Assembly: GCA_006386115.1 (NCBI GenBank)
Contig: VFIW01000022.1
Location: 372,001 to 436,000 of the forward strand
Length of the DNA: 64,000 nucleotides
Direction: 5' to 3'
Source: Globisporangium splendens
Taxonomy: Eukaryota; Oomycota; Peronosporomycetes; Pythiales; Pythiaceae
Below the pieces are notes generated by a model, which saw nothing but the letters and a program-made list of their open reading frames with translations, made no database searches and was not told the DNA's origin. The position numbers and the translations under genes are program-made. Shown here in pieces: positions 41,201 through 52,200 of this stretch (position 1 is the stretch's first letter; each line of letters begins with the position of its first letter).

Positions 41201-43672
41201 GAAGTTTGGCGTTCGGATCTCGCCATACCCAAGTGAGAGCGGACTGTTGCTTCCGTCACCATCCGCATCACCCAAGGACTTGGCTGTCGCGTTCCACTGC
41301 AAAAAGATCAAGCAGCATGGCGGGATCGAGTACGGGAGCCACACCGTGCAGATGTAGAACCATGGGTACGAGATATATCGCTCACTGCGAGACAGGATCT
41401 GAACGACCCAAGACAGTAAGTACACGAGCGTGACAACACCAATCAACGCGTAGTAGAGTCGAAGCGCCTTCATGAGAACCACCTGGTGCGGACCAGTGGC
41501 ATTGATCAAGAGCAGCTTTCCGCGTCTCATGACCATGATTCCGAGTGCCATGACTGTCAGCGTTAGTGCCAGGAAAAGCGCATACGTCACCGTTGTCGAG
41601 ACAATGAAAAACCGATCTTCATCCTCCGCGTAGCAGCTCCAAAGAAAGCCCTGAATGTCCGAAAACACGCTGTCTGATGGCTCGAGGTCGTCGTATTTGC
41701 ACTGCTGGTTCGCGTACGACAGCGCGTTGATCTCGGACTCGTAGACGCGAGAGATCAAATTCCGATGGTAGAAGAGGAACGACGCCTGGAACACGTAGAA
41801 GAGGATGTTGCCGATCGCAAACGCAATGGACGTTGTCGTCTTCGGCAGTTTCCGGAGGCGAAGGTTCAGCACCGTACCCCAGTGGAAGCACACTGCCGTC
41901 AGCATCGTGAACGTGAAGCACAGATACAATCGGGAGATGTAAAAGTACGTGCTACTGCGGTCGAACGCCCAGATCAGGTTGTTGAGCAGCGCAGTGCACA
42001 ACGCGAGCACCGTGCAGATCGCCGTGATATCGGTCCAGATCGAACCGAGAGAGAACGCCAGTCCGTTGCTGCGGATCACCACGGTACAGAACAGCAGCGT
42101 GCAGATCAGGATCACCATGGTCACATAGTTGTACGGGCTCGCAGTGGCACCTGAGATCATGTCGACCGAAATCGCTGAGAATTGACCGTTCACCACCAAT
42201 CGCTGCTCCGGGTCTCGGATTTGGATGCGCGCAAAGTTCAGTCCAGAGTACGAGACTGACGGATTTTGAACTCGGTCCACGCCGAGGCTCACCCACCCGA
42301 TCTCGATGTCTTCTTCCACTGTCAGTATCCACTCGTTCTCTGAGGGAGCGTATGCTGTTTGCGTGAAATTGTTCCGCCACTCCTCGCCCGTGACGCTGAA
42401 CGAAGTACTGGTCAGAATGGTCGCCGTGTCGTTAAAATCCGCAGCGAACCCCGCTAGCTCGTCGTCGTCTTCGATTTCAGTTTGTGAGAAGAGATCCCAG
42501 GACCAAATAGCATCGGATGTGAATTTCCAGTTCTTCCCGAACGTCATGTCAATGGTGCTTCCTTTTGGCACGCGCGCGTTCGTGTAGAACACCAAGCTTG
42601 CGTTCCCGGAGTTACCAGGGTAGATGTTTTCAGGAAGGAACGAGCCACTCGAGAGAGTCGCGCGTCCGAGATCCGTTACGCGGTAAAACGTGTTGAACAC
42701 GCCTCCACTGTCGGTGTCGTCAAAGATGAAGTACACGGGCGCCAAGTTCGTGTCGGTCGAGTACGCCGTCGAGATAGTGCTGTCATCGATACCCGTTGGC
42801 GTCACGACGTTGCTAAAGATGAGGGTATACGAGTTGTTCGTGCGGTACGCCGTCGGGATATCCACGGTCAAGTGGGTGCGGTCGTTGAACGTCGACATGA
42901 CGCACTTGGTCGACACCTTCTCTGCTGGTGTCGTCGCAGCTGCAATCTCGCACGTCGACTTCTCAGTAAAGTTGTACCCGAGCGGACTCGCGATCATGAT
43001 CTGCACGAGCGTATGCACGTTATCAGGAGTGTAAAACACGTTGATGTACGATGTCGGCGAGAACGTCACGGAGAACGTCGCGTCGAGTTGTCCCGGGATC
43101 GCGTTCGACACTCCCGTCCACGCGTTCGTGTCGAGCACAGGACCAGAACAGCAACTGTCGGTACAGGTAAAATCGGCGCCGACAGAGTAATTCCACATCG
43201 CCTGCGAACTACAAAACGTATTCGCTGTAGCTTGGTCATTCTGGCACGACGGGAATATGACGCATGGGTACCACGCTTGGTGACGCTGCGCATTTCGTCC
43301 ATTGTACTTGCAGCACGGCAGACCGCTACACTCGCCGTGTGGCGTCCCATAGAGGTCCCGAGGCTGGGCCTGATTACAGCACGCGAGCTCCAACGCGGAC
43401 GCGTTCCCGTCGCTCCCAGACGAACTCGATGAACTGGAACAGCACGCCGAGCAGTCGTCGGCCAGATACGTCGGAGACGGCGTCGGCGCGGGAGTCGCTG
43501 CTGCGCTCGCCGCCGACACCGAAGCGTCGACTCCCGCGGACTGGCTGCTGTTGTCGGCGAGCACCACCACTTCGGTCCTCACGCCGGCACTCGAACCCGC
43601 GCTCGTCGTCGAAACATTCTGTGCCGTCGCGACTGCCACAAACGCACACATGACAACACACAACATTCGCAT
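38240..43672 (-). CDS. GPCR-bigram: seven-transmembrane receptor fused to INPP4-type phosphatase
   Basis: Single exon of 1810 residues from MRMLCVVMCAFVAVATAQ (43672), a signal peptide; an ATG at 43735 is less likely. A Cys-rich ectodomain follows (DDCSACC, LPCCKYNGR, DFTCTDSCCSG) and then a beta-rich extracellular region. Seven hydrophobic helices occupy about residues 505-810, from YNYVTMVILICTLLFCTVVI to YPWFYICTVWLPYSIPPCCL. The cytoplasmic part has a C2-like region (YIAIQRLEVDP, MVVYALNSEP) and a C-terminal inositol polyphosphate 4-phosphatase domain ending in the catalytic CKSAKDRTG (Cys near 1728). Fusions of GPCRs to signalling domains are known in oomycetes as GPCR-bigrams. Direct ligand-to-lipid signalling without a G protein is inference. 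Confidence 0.92.
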   Translation of the reverse strand: MRMLCVVMCAFVAVATAQNVSTTSAGSSAGVRTEVVVLADNSSQSAGVDASVSAASAAATPAPTPSPTYLADDCSACCSSSSSSSGSDGNASALELACCNQAQPRDLYGTPHGECSGLPCCKYNGRNAQRHQAWYPCVIFPSCQNDQATANTFCSSQAMWNYSVGADFTCTDSCCSGPVLDTNAWTGVSNAIPGQLDATFSVTFSPTSYINVFYTPDNVHTLVQIMIASPLGYNFTEKSTCEIAAATTPAEKVSTKCVMSTFNDRTHLTVDIPTAYRTNNSYTLIFSNVVTPTGIDDSTISTAYSTDTNLAPVYFIFDDTDSGGVFNTFYRVTDLGRATLSSGSFLPENIYPGNSGNASLVFYTNARVPKGSTIDMTFGKNWKFTSDAIWSWDLFSQTEIEDDDELAGFAADFNDTATILTSTSFSVTGEEWRNNFTQTAYAPSENEWILTVEEDIEIGWVSLGVDRVQNPSVSYSGLNFARIQIRDPEQRLVVNGQFSAISVDMISGATASPYNYVTMVILICTLLFCTVVIRSNGLAFSLGSIWTDITAICTVLALCTALLNNLIWAFDRSSTYFYISRLYLCFTFTMLTAVCFHWGTVLNLRLRKLPKTTTSIAFAIGNILFYVFQASFLFYHRNLISRVYESEINALSYANQQCKYDDLEPSDSVFSDIQGFLWSCYAEDEDRFFIVSTTVTYALFLALTLTVMALGIMVMRRGKLLLINATGPHQVVLMKALRLYYALIGVVTLVYLLSWVVQILSRSERYISYPWFYICTVWLPYSIPPCCLIFLQWNATAKSLGDADGDGSNSPLSLGYGEIRTPNFSFSAAERWSDDSMAGFEDLDADGHSSTGDSSDNYTHANPDDYIGLSMALETNEVFSQGCYIAIQRLEVDPDTKASGWKQISNTDTVMSINKDSTPANGRYLYTFLAVPRIPVSNTDERVRMVVYALNSEPSSARRNDHSEISAAEVLAALEHRSTDRSTEDRDDYDEIGSSQRTIESSYADLEPAAFQSSQAIDELFELESDAGSSEGSITGVPSYNVVAEFSVSTNALVTAGARMEQVSLVAAENSYKQIGPNTIPPKLSIHTVIPKAAGTKYGFTAGISGLAASHSISSQYHIREQGLLVVEDLTESRFSNLIPRQILEIIIRHRTKFFLIAQNDIARLEAYDRQRQKGSDRGIYENLIQQIQDDGDLNRCREWMTQRANRMKEYLSLLRRLRRLYVTRDQHKNYFKPSTEKKNAQLRFLPINLHLQEMWVGKEDSFADSQRSAKASSESDGGSTAAVYDIVTVGAMAAHVYKFKNGGILGLEEQHAKTKPRPREEPGSTAAHHQNPMWTEEEQKADNLEWEIQQRMDVCFPQAVAALVTAFTRKVDLALQNSQAEIGQGMLEQLEKLGFLFDVESLVSTHGNEAGMLEDMAGAVNELRNIRFVLVDENEENEDEEEDVKTVNRATSLSFHLDEEEKDTEVHGGENDASSHSGSSASSAGIAGVIDVNVFTNLDDALSVGGTSARSGETSSDSAKAPSTPTRAGSFASASFSGVGQRLISTFIKAKNHKLLGGIGGNSASSLAPPSVDKLFGYTHLVIRIKLRSGKVKLPEYMRQGGPVKVCPVLFSQGINEKQTIANNTGSSVTRLQDVINENSLRSLRSYCDRYCNYQASLQSRYCTGTGANPRPPVARDIPSREEITRILNQLEKLISLSRQTRKKRPEILQLSSDLCRRVSAGRVTVCKSAKDRTGMSVTLEQGRILVQNHGLPEAKKAGIVSVMRSEGVRIENALKNTGRRVFAFNALQRSLLPEEYRCPPHTGGRNMS

Positions 43673-44665
43673 CACCGCCGCCGTTTTATTCGTCCGTACG
43701 AGCTGCTGCTGCGACGCCGACCATCGTCCCCGCATGCTCGTTCGCGCTCGTCACCTCCGTCCTGCGTCTGGCCTGCTGCTAGTGATGGTGGTAGATACGC
43801 AGCACGTGAGCTCTGCGTCGGGGGATTGGATTTGGCGGACACTTGACTGCGTGCGCGCGCGCGTGCGGGTGTATTGCTTGCTGGTTTCTAATAATAGACT
43901 TGCTTTAGGCTTACGATCGCACACACACACACACACAGCTGGGGCATCCAGACAGACAATCACTCGGCTGCATCACAGACCTCTGCGCCGACTTGTTTTG
44001 TGGTAGTTTTCACGGTAAGTTACGCGTATATTTCATAAATATCGAGATTTGGCGTAAGGCTGGGCAAGCTTGAGTGGGCTTCGTGCGATGGTAACTTATT
44101 TGGCTGGCTGTTCTTTTGGAGCAGAAGATCGGGAGCAAAGCGTTTTTGGCAGGTTTGCCGAGCTGCTAGGACATTCAGAGCGTTTGATTGGACAAGCCAT
44201 TGTCGTCGAGTAAAGGCATCAAGTATGGAAGCATATACTATTGCAGAGTAACTAATAAGCAGTGGAAGCATCAATGACTTCGATTTGTTGAACTTGGAAT
44301 ATTAAAGTGTAAAGGTAGTTGACTGTCGGATCGAGTGCGAACGCCCGTCCACTCTGAGATCCCGAACCCTCCTCTTTCCCAATCATCTGACTCTTTCGAA
44401 ATGAGAGGGTGGACCGATTGAGTTTGCATCCAACATTTTCGACGCCTTTTCCACTTTAGACTTTTGTTGTCGATAACGTCAAAATGATGTATCTCAGCTT
44501 TTGTCCATCATTCTGATTCCAATCAGAGAAATGAGATGGTTGAAGATCAAATTGGAGGGGGGAGGGGAAGAGAAGCTCAACACGATGCATTTGCCATTCT
44601 TCTTCTTCGTGCGCGCCTCCAGACAACCGCCACCTGCATCCACTGCTGCTTACTAGCCCTCCGTC
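43673..44665. other. Divergent intergenic tract with CA microsatellite
   Basis: Upstream regions of the receptor-phosphatase gene (minus) and legumain (plus). It contains a short CA run at 43919-43938. A CCAATCA motif near 44380 lies about 285 nt before the legumain ATG. No gene is recognised. Confidence 0.5.
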
Positions 44666-46221
44666 ATGCTCGTGTCGCCGCATCATCTCCTCAAGCTCGT
44701 GCTCGCAGCGGCGCTGCTCCTCAATGTCGCCACGGCCGAGCACTGGGCTGTCATCGTCGCCGGCTCGAAGGGGTACGAGAACTACCGCCACCAATCGGAT
44801 GCCTGCCACGCGTACCACGTCGTGCGCCGCCATGGGATCCCCGCGGAAAATGTGATCCTCATGATGTTCGACGATGTCGCATCCCACAGAGCCAACCCGT
44901 TCCCGGGAAAGCTGTTCAACAAGCCCGCGACTGGGAACGGGACGGACGAGGTCGCCGTGGATGTCTATAAAGGATGCAACGTCGACTACCACGGCGAAGA
45001 CGTGACCCCGGAGATGTTTATTAACGTACTGTTGGGCAACTCGAGTGCTACGAAAGGGAAGAAAGTGCTGGAGAGCACGGAGAAGGACCGTGTGTTTGTG
45101 AACTTTGTGGACCATGGCGCACGTGGGTTCATCGTGTTCCCCGAGGGCCAAGAATTGACGTCCAAGCGACTTGCACGCACGCTCAAGAAGATGCACGAAA
45201 CCAAGAAGTACAAGGAGCTCGTGTTTTACATGGAAGGTGTGTGTTTGTGCAATTGGAATTGGACTCTCTCTTACATGTATTCTAACGTAAATGCTGCTCT
45301 CTTGGCACAATAGCATGCGAATCGGGATCGATGTTCTCGAACCGGTTTTTGAACTCGATTAATGCGTATGCGACCACGGCAGCGAACGGATTGGAGTCGT
45401 CGTGGGGGACCTACTGCCCTCCCCACGATACTGTGAACGGCAAAGTCTTGGGCACATGTTTGGGGGATCTCTACTCAGTGAACTGGATGGAAGACAGCGA
45501 TCTCACAGATCTCTCGTCAGAATCCATTAGCGAACAATTCAAGCGCGTGAAGCGCGAGACCAACAAAAGCCACGTCCATCAGTTTGGATCGAAGCGGATC
45601 CAGAAAGAAATCGTGGGTAACTTTCAGTCCAATTATGACAAGGGCGATGCAGAGAGCTCGCAGCAAGACGCAAACGAGAATGCCAAGGAGCCATTCTCAT
45701 CGCCCCCAGAGTTGCCAGACAGATCAAGTGTCAAGGCGTCGAGTGCGGTGGATGTCCACGACGTGGAGCTGGTCATTGCATTCTACAACTACCTCCGTGC
45801 GTCTCCAGGTCCCGATCGTCGAGGTCTCGCTGACGACCTCGTGGAGCAGATTCAAGCTCGCGAACATGACGACGCGCTCTTTGAGAAAATCCACAGCATC
45901 TACTTTGCGCGCATGGAGCAGCCGCTGTTGCAAACCGTGCATCCTGAAGACTTTGAGTGTCACGAGCAAGTGTTTCAAAGCTTTGAGACCCAATGCCGAT
46001 CGCAAGCGGGGGCGGGGAACCCTGACATCGGCCATGGTTTCACTGGCTACAGCCTGAAGTACGCGGGCGTGCTCACGGATCTATGCGAAAGCGGAATGAG
46101 CGTGATGCAAATTGAATCCATTCTCAAAGAAGCATGTACGACGTCGGAGTCCAAGCCATCAGAGAAGCAGCACTTCAACAATGATGCAGTGTTTGACCCG
46201 GAGCTGATTCTGCTGGGCTAA
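44666..46221 (+). CDS. Legumain-type asparaginyl endopeptidase (peptidase C13)
   Basis: Two exons (44666-45236, 45314-46221) with a 77-nt intron give 492 residues. Residues 1-24 are a signal peptide (LVLAAALLLNVATA). The catalytic domain is complete: EHWAVIVAGSKGYENYRHQ, DACHAYHVV, the catalytic His150 in FVDHGARGF, and the catalytic Cys192 in ACESGSMF, which is formed exactly across the intron. The S1-pocket region SSWGTYCPP follows. The C-terminal 180 residues match the legumain prodomain region, with Cys pairs (DFECHEQVF, LTDLCESGMS). Legumains cut after Asn in vacuoles or outside the cell and are autoactivated at acid pH; vacuolar or secreted location is inferred from the signal peptide. 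Confidence 0.95.
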
Positions 46222-46877
46222 GATCTGAGACCGTCGCCGTTACGAAGCCGTTGCTGCTGTGATAATCTGTGTCACTAGTCCGGTGAAGGCACAGCAGTGT
46301 CACCGACTAGAACGGATGGATCAGACACGGCGACTTTGTTTGGAGCTGCTCGTTGTGCAGAAGCGATCATTTGTGATTTTTCAGTCGTTCGAGGAAAGAG
46401 CGCGGTGGCCAGCAGGCGGGGATGCATGCTGTGTGTCCTGCTCCTTGCCTGGCATTGCATGTATTTGCTATTCATACATTTTCTGCGTGTGTGCATATGC
46501 AGATGCATCTTGAAGTGTTTCACGATGATAACCAAAATGATATAATGAGCCTGAATCATTGTGTAGACAAATTCTTGCTGAGTGAAACGAAATCATACAA
46601 ATATTTAAAGGAATATTGCCCATGCGTATAGCGAAAGTAGGTGCGTAGTGGCGCAGCATGCATGCGTACATGAATCCATGTGGATTTTTAGGCAGAGCAG
46701 CGTGGACTATGCTCCATGAATTCTAGACGCATTGCGTTGCTGGAAAATAGTATGCCCGCCATGCACACATCGTTTGAAATGGAAAATGGATTCACATCCA
46801 AACGTACGCTTGGTAAAGAAAAAATAAAACAAAAGCACACGTTTGAATCCGATCATCCTTCATGTTTTTCTCGTAAA
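46222..46877. other. Convergent 3' regions, nothing recognised
   Basis: AT-rich stretch between legumain (plus) and the ankyrin gene (minus). Short hydrophobic frames occur but none looks like a gene. Confidence 0.5.
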
Positions 46878-47586
46878 TTAGTCCTCCATGCCTGCTTCGT
46901 CCTCGTCGCTGCCTTCGACCAAATCCGACTTCTCCGCGCCCATGGATTCGTACATGCGCATCAGTTCTTCGTGCTCTTCTTCAATCGCAGCGTCATATGG
47001 CTAACACACACACACAAACACCCATTTAAAGTAAGCTCCGCGTCGCTTCTTCCGCGAGCATGAAACAAAGGAATACAGACGCACCGTTCGGCCTTCAGCA
47101 TTGCGGGCATTGAGTTCGGCGCCATGCTCGAGCAGGATCTTGGCGATTCCCACGGTCTCGCATCGGTGAAGTGGAGTGTCATTGTCATTATCGCCTGCAG
47201 CGGCAACAGACAACACCATTCATTTGTGCGTCGATAAGCACAGGCACAACACAGAAGCACGCATGCTAGCCCGACAACGCGCATTTTCTACGCAAAAGCA
47301 AATGCGTACCTAGCGTAGCGGTCGCCCCATTCTGCAGCAAGAACACCACGAGCTCAGTGTGGCTGTAGCTCACCGCCGCCTGCCTGTAGCACATTTTCAA
47401 ACACAGCAGTGTCATCAGTGTCAAAATGGATTCTTCAAATATGGACGGCGAAGGCTGCAGACGCGAGAGGGGAACGCACAGTGGGGTGTATCCGTATTCG
47501 TCCTTGGTGTTCACGTCGCCGCCTCCTGCGAGAAACGCCTTCACGGTCTCCAGTTCGCCATCACTGGCTGCCATCCAAATGTTCAT
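46878..47586 (-). CDS. Small ankyrin-repeat protein
   Basis: Four exons (47586-47480, 47383-47310, 47194-47085, 47000-46878) give 137 residues; every junction keeps frame, although no single exon would be noticed on its own. Ankyrin repeats: MNIWMAASDGELETVKAFL then GGDVNTKDEYGYTPLQAAV (the TPL is formed at the exon 1-2 junction), SHTELVVFLLQNGA, and DNDTPLHRCETVGIAKILLEHGAELNARNAEG. The tail is helical and acidic (EEEHEELMRMYESMG, EGSDEDEAGMED). Proteins of about three ankyrin repeats usually act as binding adaptors; the partner is unknown. Introns are 83-115 nt. Confidence 0.88.
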
Positions 47587-48745
47587 CGTTGCGCTCTCTG
47601 CTTTCAGAATGGCTGCTTTGGCTGGTTAACGCGAGTTCTCAGATCTGATAAAACTCCACTCAGAATTGAATCAGAAAACACACACAAAGAGGACACAAAG
47701 CTCATGTGTGTCAACGAATAGCTGCCACCAGACGAGCATTCTGTGCGCCACTTCGTGCACGCTCATGGACATCGAATGCGCGAGAAGAGCGCATCTCCCA
47801 GGCACAAGTGATCCGTGGACGCAAGCACCGCATGCTGCCATGTTGACGCGTCATGCGTGAGTGTGGCTTTGTCTGCCTGTGTGCCTGTGTCCAAGTTCTC
47901 GCTGCTAGAATGTGCGGCACAGTGGGAGCGAACCAAGAGAGACAACTGCCAACGAAACTGCCAACGCCATAGCAGCAGCAGCACGGTCGGACCATGCGCT
48001 TCTTTGAAATGTGGTATGTTGACGGGTTCTTTCTGCCAGTGCTGGCGATTGGATGGGTGGCTGTGAAGCATTCCATGCCACTGTGGCCTCAAGTCTGAGA
48101 ATCATTCTCGCTCTCTCCCTCGAAAGTGCATGTGCAGGAATCTTTTCATTGCACTTGGTTGAACTGCTGCGAGTGATCGAGAAAAATAGAAAGTGAATCC
48201 ACAAAGACTCCACCTGCACTTTGAAGAAAAGATACCTTTTGGTGAGGACAGGTGCATGCTCTATGCACTCGATGCAAATGGACCCTCTCTATCAGAGCTC
48301 TGAGCAGCTCTTCGAGTCTCTGGTGTCTTTTTGCACTGTAACATCGGCTGCTTCATCTCATATGCGACATGTGCGTAAACCAAAGGAAGCGATGATTGCG
48401 AGCAGCTGTTGCCACATTGAACCGCACCTTCTATAACGCTTATAAGCTCTTATCACGCGTATTTATCTTGTTTCTACTGTTTATCCACAATAAAGAGGCA
48501 AATTAGAGCAAGGTTACGGAGCTCCTGAGAACACTGTTGCCGCACACACAACGCGACAGCAACGCTCTAATCGGCAGAATGCGGCATGACGCGCAAAAGC
48601 AATGCGCTCGCTGATTAGAGGGCAGCGCAATGGGGGAAAAGGGCAGCAGGAGAAGGCAGTGGATAGCCGCCCTAGACAGACATGCGGGTGTCTCTCGTCA
48701 TTTCGGAATTGCGCAGCATAGCGTCACGTGGAAAAGAGTGTCGGC
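47587..48745. other. 1.2-kb intergenic tract, no gene recognised
   Basis: Upstream regions of the ankyrin gene (minus) and the NPC1 locus (plus). Frames are short or composition-driven; no RNA gene or repeat array was noticed. Confidence 0.5.
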
Positions 48746-49135
48746 ATGTGGCTCTTTGTCGGCGTGAGTCTGGCGATCTGCACGCCGTGCTTCCGCGCCG
48801 CGCTCGAGGCACTGTTTGCGGAGCTCACCGTCATCTTCTTCAACCAGTTGGCGCTGGTCGCGGTGGCAACGCTCGTCGCGTTTGTTGTGGCGCTCGTGCT
48901 GCTCCACACGCAGGCGTTTGTGCGGGTGGCCAGCCAGTTTGAATCGGTTGGCTTGGAGTCTGAAGAGTGTGAAGAAGAAGAGGAAGAAGAAGAGGAAGAA
49001 GAAGACACTACTATTGAACGCAAAAAGAAGACGAATGCTGCGATTGAGGGCATCACGGTGGTGTTTACAGGGCGAAGCAGCGGAAGAGATGCTGGCATCA
49101 AGCGCATCGACAAGATCACGGCGTCTGGCAATATG
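48746..49135 (+). CDS. Membrane-helix exon upstream of NPC1 (5' exon or separate small gene)
   Basis: From ATG 48746 a 130-codon frame encodes hydrophobic helices (MWLFVGVSLAICTPC; LALVAVATLVAFVVALVLL), an acidic run of about a dozen Glu, a basic patch (ERKKKTN) and AIEGITVVFTGRSSG. It reaches a GTACGC donor at 49136; a GTAG acceptor at 49232 joins it in phase 0 to PWK-M of the NPC1 frame. If spliced, NPC1 gains two N-terminal helices before its own signal-peptide-like start. If not, the frame ends at 49183 and this is a separate 145-residue protein. I cannot choose without transcripts. Confidence 0.45.
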
Positions 49136-49241
49136 GTACGCAATGTATTTTCATCGATATGCATGGTTGTAATTAATGTTTGAGCTCATTGCATGATGCC
49201 TGCGGGAATTCTGATGTGCTGTTGCTGTGTAGCCGTGGAAG

Positions 49242-52200
49242 ATGTTGCTTTTTGCGTCAACGATACTGCCAACAGCACTGTTCGGTCACGTTGCTGCTAG
49301 CAATGTTGGCAGCCGCAATGCATCTTCCTCAGCCGCCAAGGCGATCTCTCGCCGCTTATCGAACGCGTCGGTGCCATACACGTTGTCAGACGACCCAGCG
49401 GCGCTGGCAGTCATCCGCTCCAAGCTCACGACTTGCAAATACTCGAAGGGGAAAGAGTGTGTGGACAACGTCACGTCTGTCCCCCAATTTGGCGTTTACA
49501 GACAGGGACCGGGCATGTGTGTCGCCTTTGACACGTCCTACGTGAATGTCACGTACCCGTTAGCGGCGCTGCCGAACAGGTACCTGCCCATCTCAGTGGA
49601 GGAAGGCAACGAACAGGGATTCCAGAACCGGTTCTCGCAGTGGTCGAGCACGAACCAGGAGCAGTTCCAAGTGGATTGTCCATTGCTGTACAATGACACG
49701 GTCATGCAGGGCCAGGATTTGCTCTGTTGCACGGAGAACCAGTACGAGAGTCTGAAAACTCAAGTGCGCCAGATCCCAGGCCAGTGCACGGCGTGCAAGG
49801 AAAACCTGCGCAACGTCTGGTGCCAATTCGCGTGCAACCCAAGCAACAGCATGTTTATCGACGTCGAGCAAGTGCGGCTGATGCCCGGCGACAACAACCA
49901 CACGGACGCGGTCTTCCCCGCCATTGAAGAAGCGACGTACTACCTCGGGAGCGACGTCGTGCGTGACATCTATGATTACTGTGAGAAGGATTCAAGTTTC
50001 CCATTGTTGTGCAGCGCCAAGGAAAACTGCACTGACGGATTCGGGCTCTTGGGCTTCATGGGCTCATACAAGTTCAATTCGCTCGGGTCGCCGCTGCAGA
50101 TCAATGTGAAGACGATGCCGCAATTCTCGCAACAAGAGCAAGAAGCCAAGTTTTGTACCTGTGGCGCGACCAATACGACCGGGTGTTTCGCGCCTTTGGA
50201 CGCACGACTCAAGTCCTGTGTCGGTGTCTGTGGCTCAGTGTGTGCGGTGAGCGCCGACGACAACCGCACATACCATCCGGCGTGTTATGGCACCAGTTTT
50301 GTGGATACAGATGCAGCTGACAGTGGCAACGGCAGCTCCAATGGAAGTGCTGATAGTAAATGGGAGCCGTTGATGACGTACATGGCCGAGAACCTCGCTA
50401 AACGTGACTTTTCGGCGCTGAATAGGTTCCTGGCCGTCTTTGGCACCTTACTTGTGTGCGCATTGATCTTCGGGTTTGTGTACGCGATCCGAAAGAGCGA
50501 TGACGACGACGAAAGCTACGAAGGCGCTGTAGCGCGAATGAGACGGACGCAATCGGGAGCGCAACAGAATCCCCGTCGACTGAGTTTCATGGATCAGTAC
50601 ATTTCCACGCAGATGAAACGCTGGGGGTTGTTTATTTCAACTGGCAAGCGCCCGTACTACACGATCCTCATCGTACTCACGCTCGTGGTTATCTGCAGCT
50701 TGGGACTGACGAAGATCGAAGTGGAAACGAACCCGGTCAAGCTCTGGGTTGCCGAGTCGACTCGACCGTACCAGGAGCGCGACCGCTATGGTGAGCTGTT
50801 TATGCCATTCTACCGCTCGCAGCAAATCATCTTGGTGCCAAAAGATGGCGGCGTCATTGGACGCGTCGAGTACCTGAAGGAAGCGATTCGACTTCAGCAG
50901 ATTGTTGCCAGTGTCACGTCTGGTCCAGAGGATGCCACGTTCCCAGACCGCGTTGTGCTCGACGACATTTGCTGGAAAGTCACGGGCACAACGTGCACCG
51001 TGAACTCGATCACGCAGTATTTCCAGGACCGCATGGACCATTTTGAGCTGTACGAGGCGTATGGCATGGCCATGGACCACTTTGCTGCGTGCATCTACTC
51101 GCCGTCAAACGCCGATGTGCAAACGTGCAATGCTCTGCGCACGAAGAATGCGTCGATTCCAACGAGTATGAGTGACTGTCCGTGCTTGTCAGCGTTTGGT
51201 GCTCCCATGAACTTGTACAACACATACCTGGGCGGCTTCCCAGCCGAGACTGAGACGAATACAACGCTGTACCTGGAGTCCACGGCTATTGTGTCGACTG
51301 CATTGGTGTACAATTACTACGACGACAAGAGCAACAAGCCGGCGATCGCGTGGGAGCGCGCGTTCATCGAGCGTATGAAACTCGAGGTGTCACAGAATAC
51401 GCTCTTCGAGATCTTCTTTATGGCCGAGATGTCGGTCCAGGACGAGATTGAAGTGGAGTCCTCGGGAGACATGCTCCCCGTGGCGCTGAGCTACACGCTG
51501 ATGATCGTGTACGTATCATTGGGGATCAATCGGTGGTCCTTGAGCAAACACTTTTTCCAGACGTCGAAGATCACGGTTGGGTTTCTCGGGATTGTGTGCA
51601 TCATGCTCGCCGTGTCAAGTACGATCGGGCTGTTCATGTGGTGCGGCGTCAAGCTGCAACTGGTGGTCATGGAGGTCGTGCCATTCCTCACGCTCGCGAT
51701 CGGTGTCGACAACATTTTCCTCATCGTGCACGCGATGAGCCACATGCAAGAGGACCTGGTCCACGAAGAAGCCATCGTGTTTGTCGGACTCGACGGAAAT
51801 CCCGGCGCCGTGCAGGATATCGCGAGTGTGCTCGTCTCCGAGGGACTCGGATACATTGGTCCAAGCATCCTGATGGTCTCGACGGCTGAGACCATCGCGT
51901 TTGTGTTTGGTTGCATCTCGCCTATGCCCGCAGTACTTTGGTTCGCTGCGTTTTCCGCGGCAGCCGTTGCGATCAACTTTTGCATCCAGATGACGTTGCT
52001 GATCGCGATCGTGACGCTGGACAAGCGCCGAGAACTCAGTGGCAACTATGACCTGTTTTGCTGGCGGAAAGCAGCCGTTCCCGAATGGCTAAAAGAAGAC
52101 GAGGAGTTTGACGCAAGTGACGAAGAACGGAGTACCGATGGTGCCGATTTGTATGAAAGCTCTTGGCGTGCCAAGAACTTGGCGCGACAACTGTCGAACG

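Noticed and set aside
44456..45316. A 286-codon minus-strand frame across legumain exon 1
   Set aside because: Shadow frame with His/Val/Arg bias; the plus strand carries the full legumain catalytic domain.
48967..49010. GAA-rich run that could be a non-coding microsatellite
   Set aside because: It encodes the poly-Glu stretch of the exon upstream of NPC1 in an open frame, so it is treated as coding.
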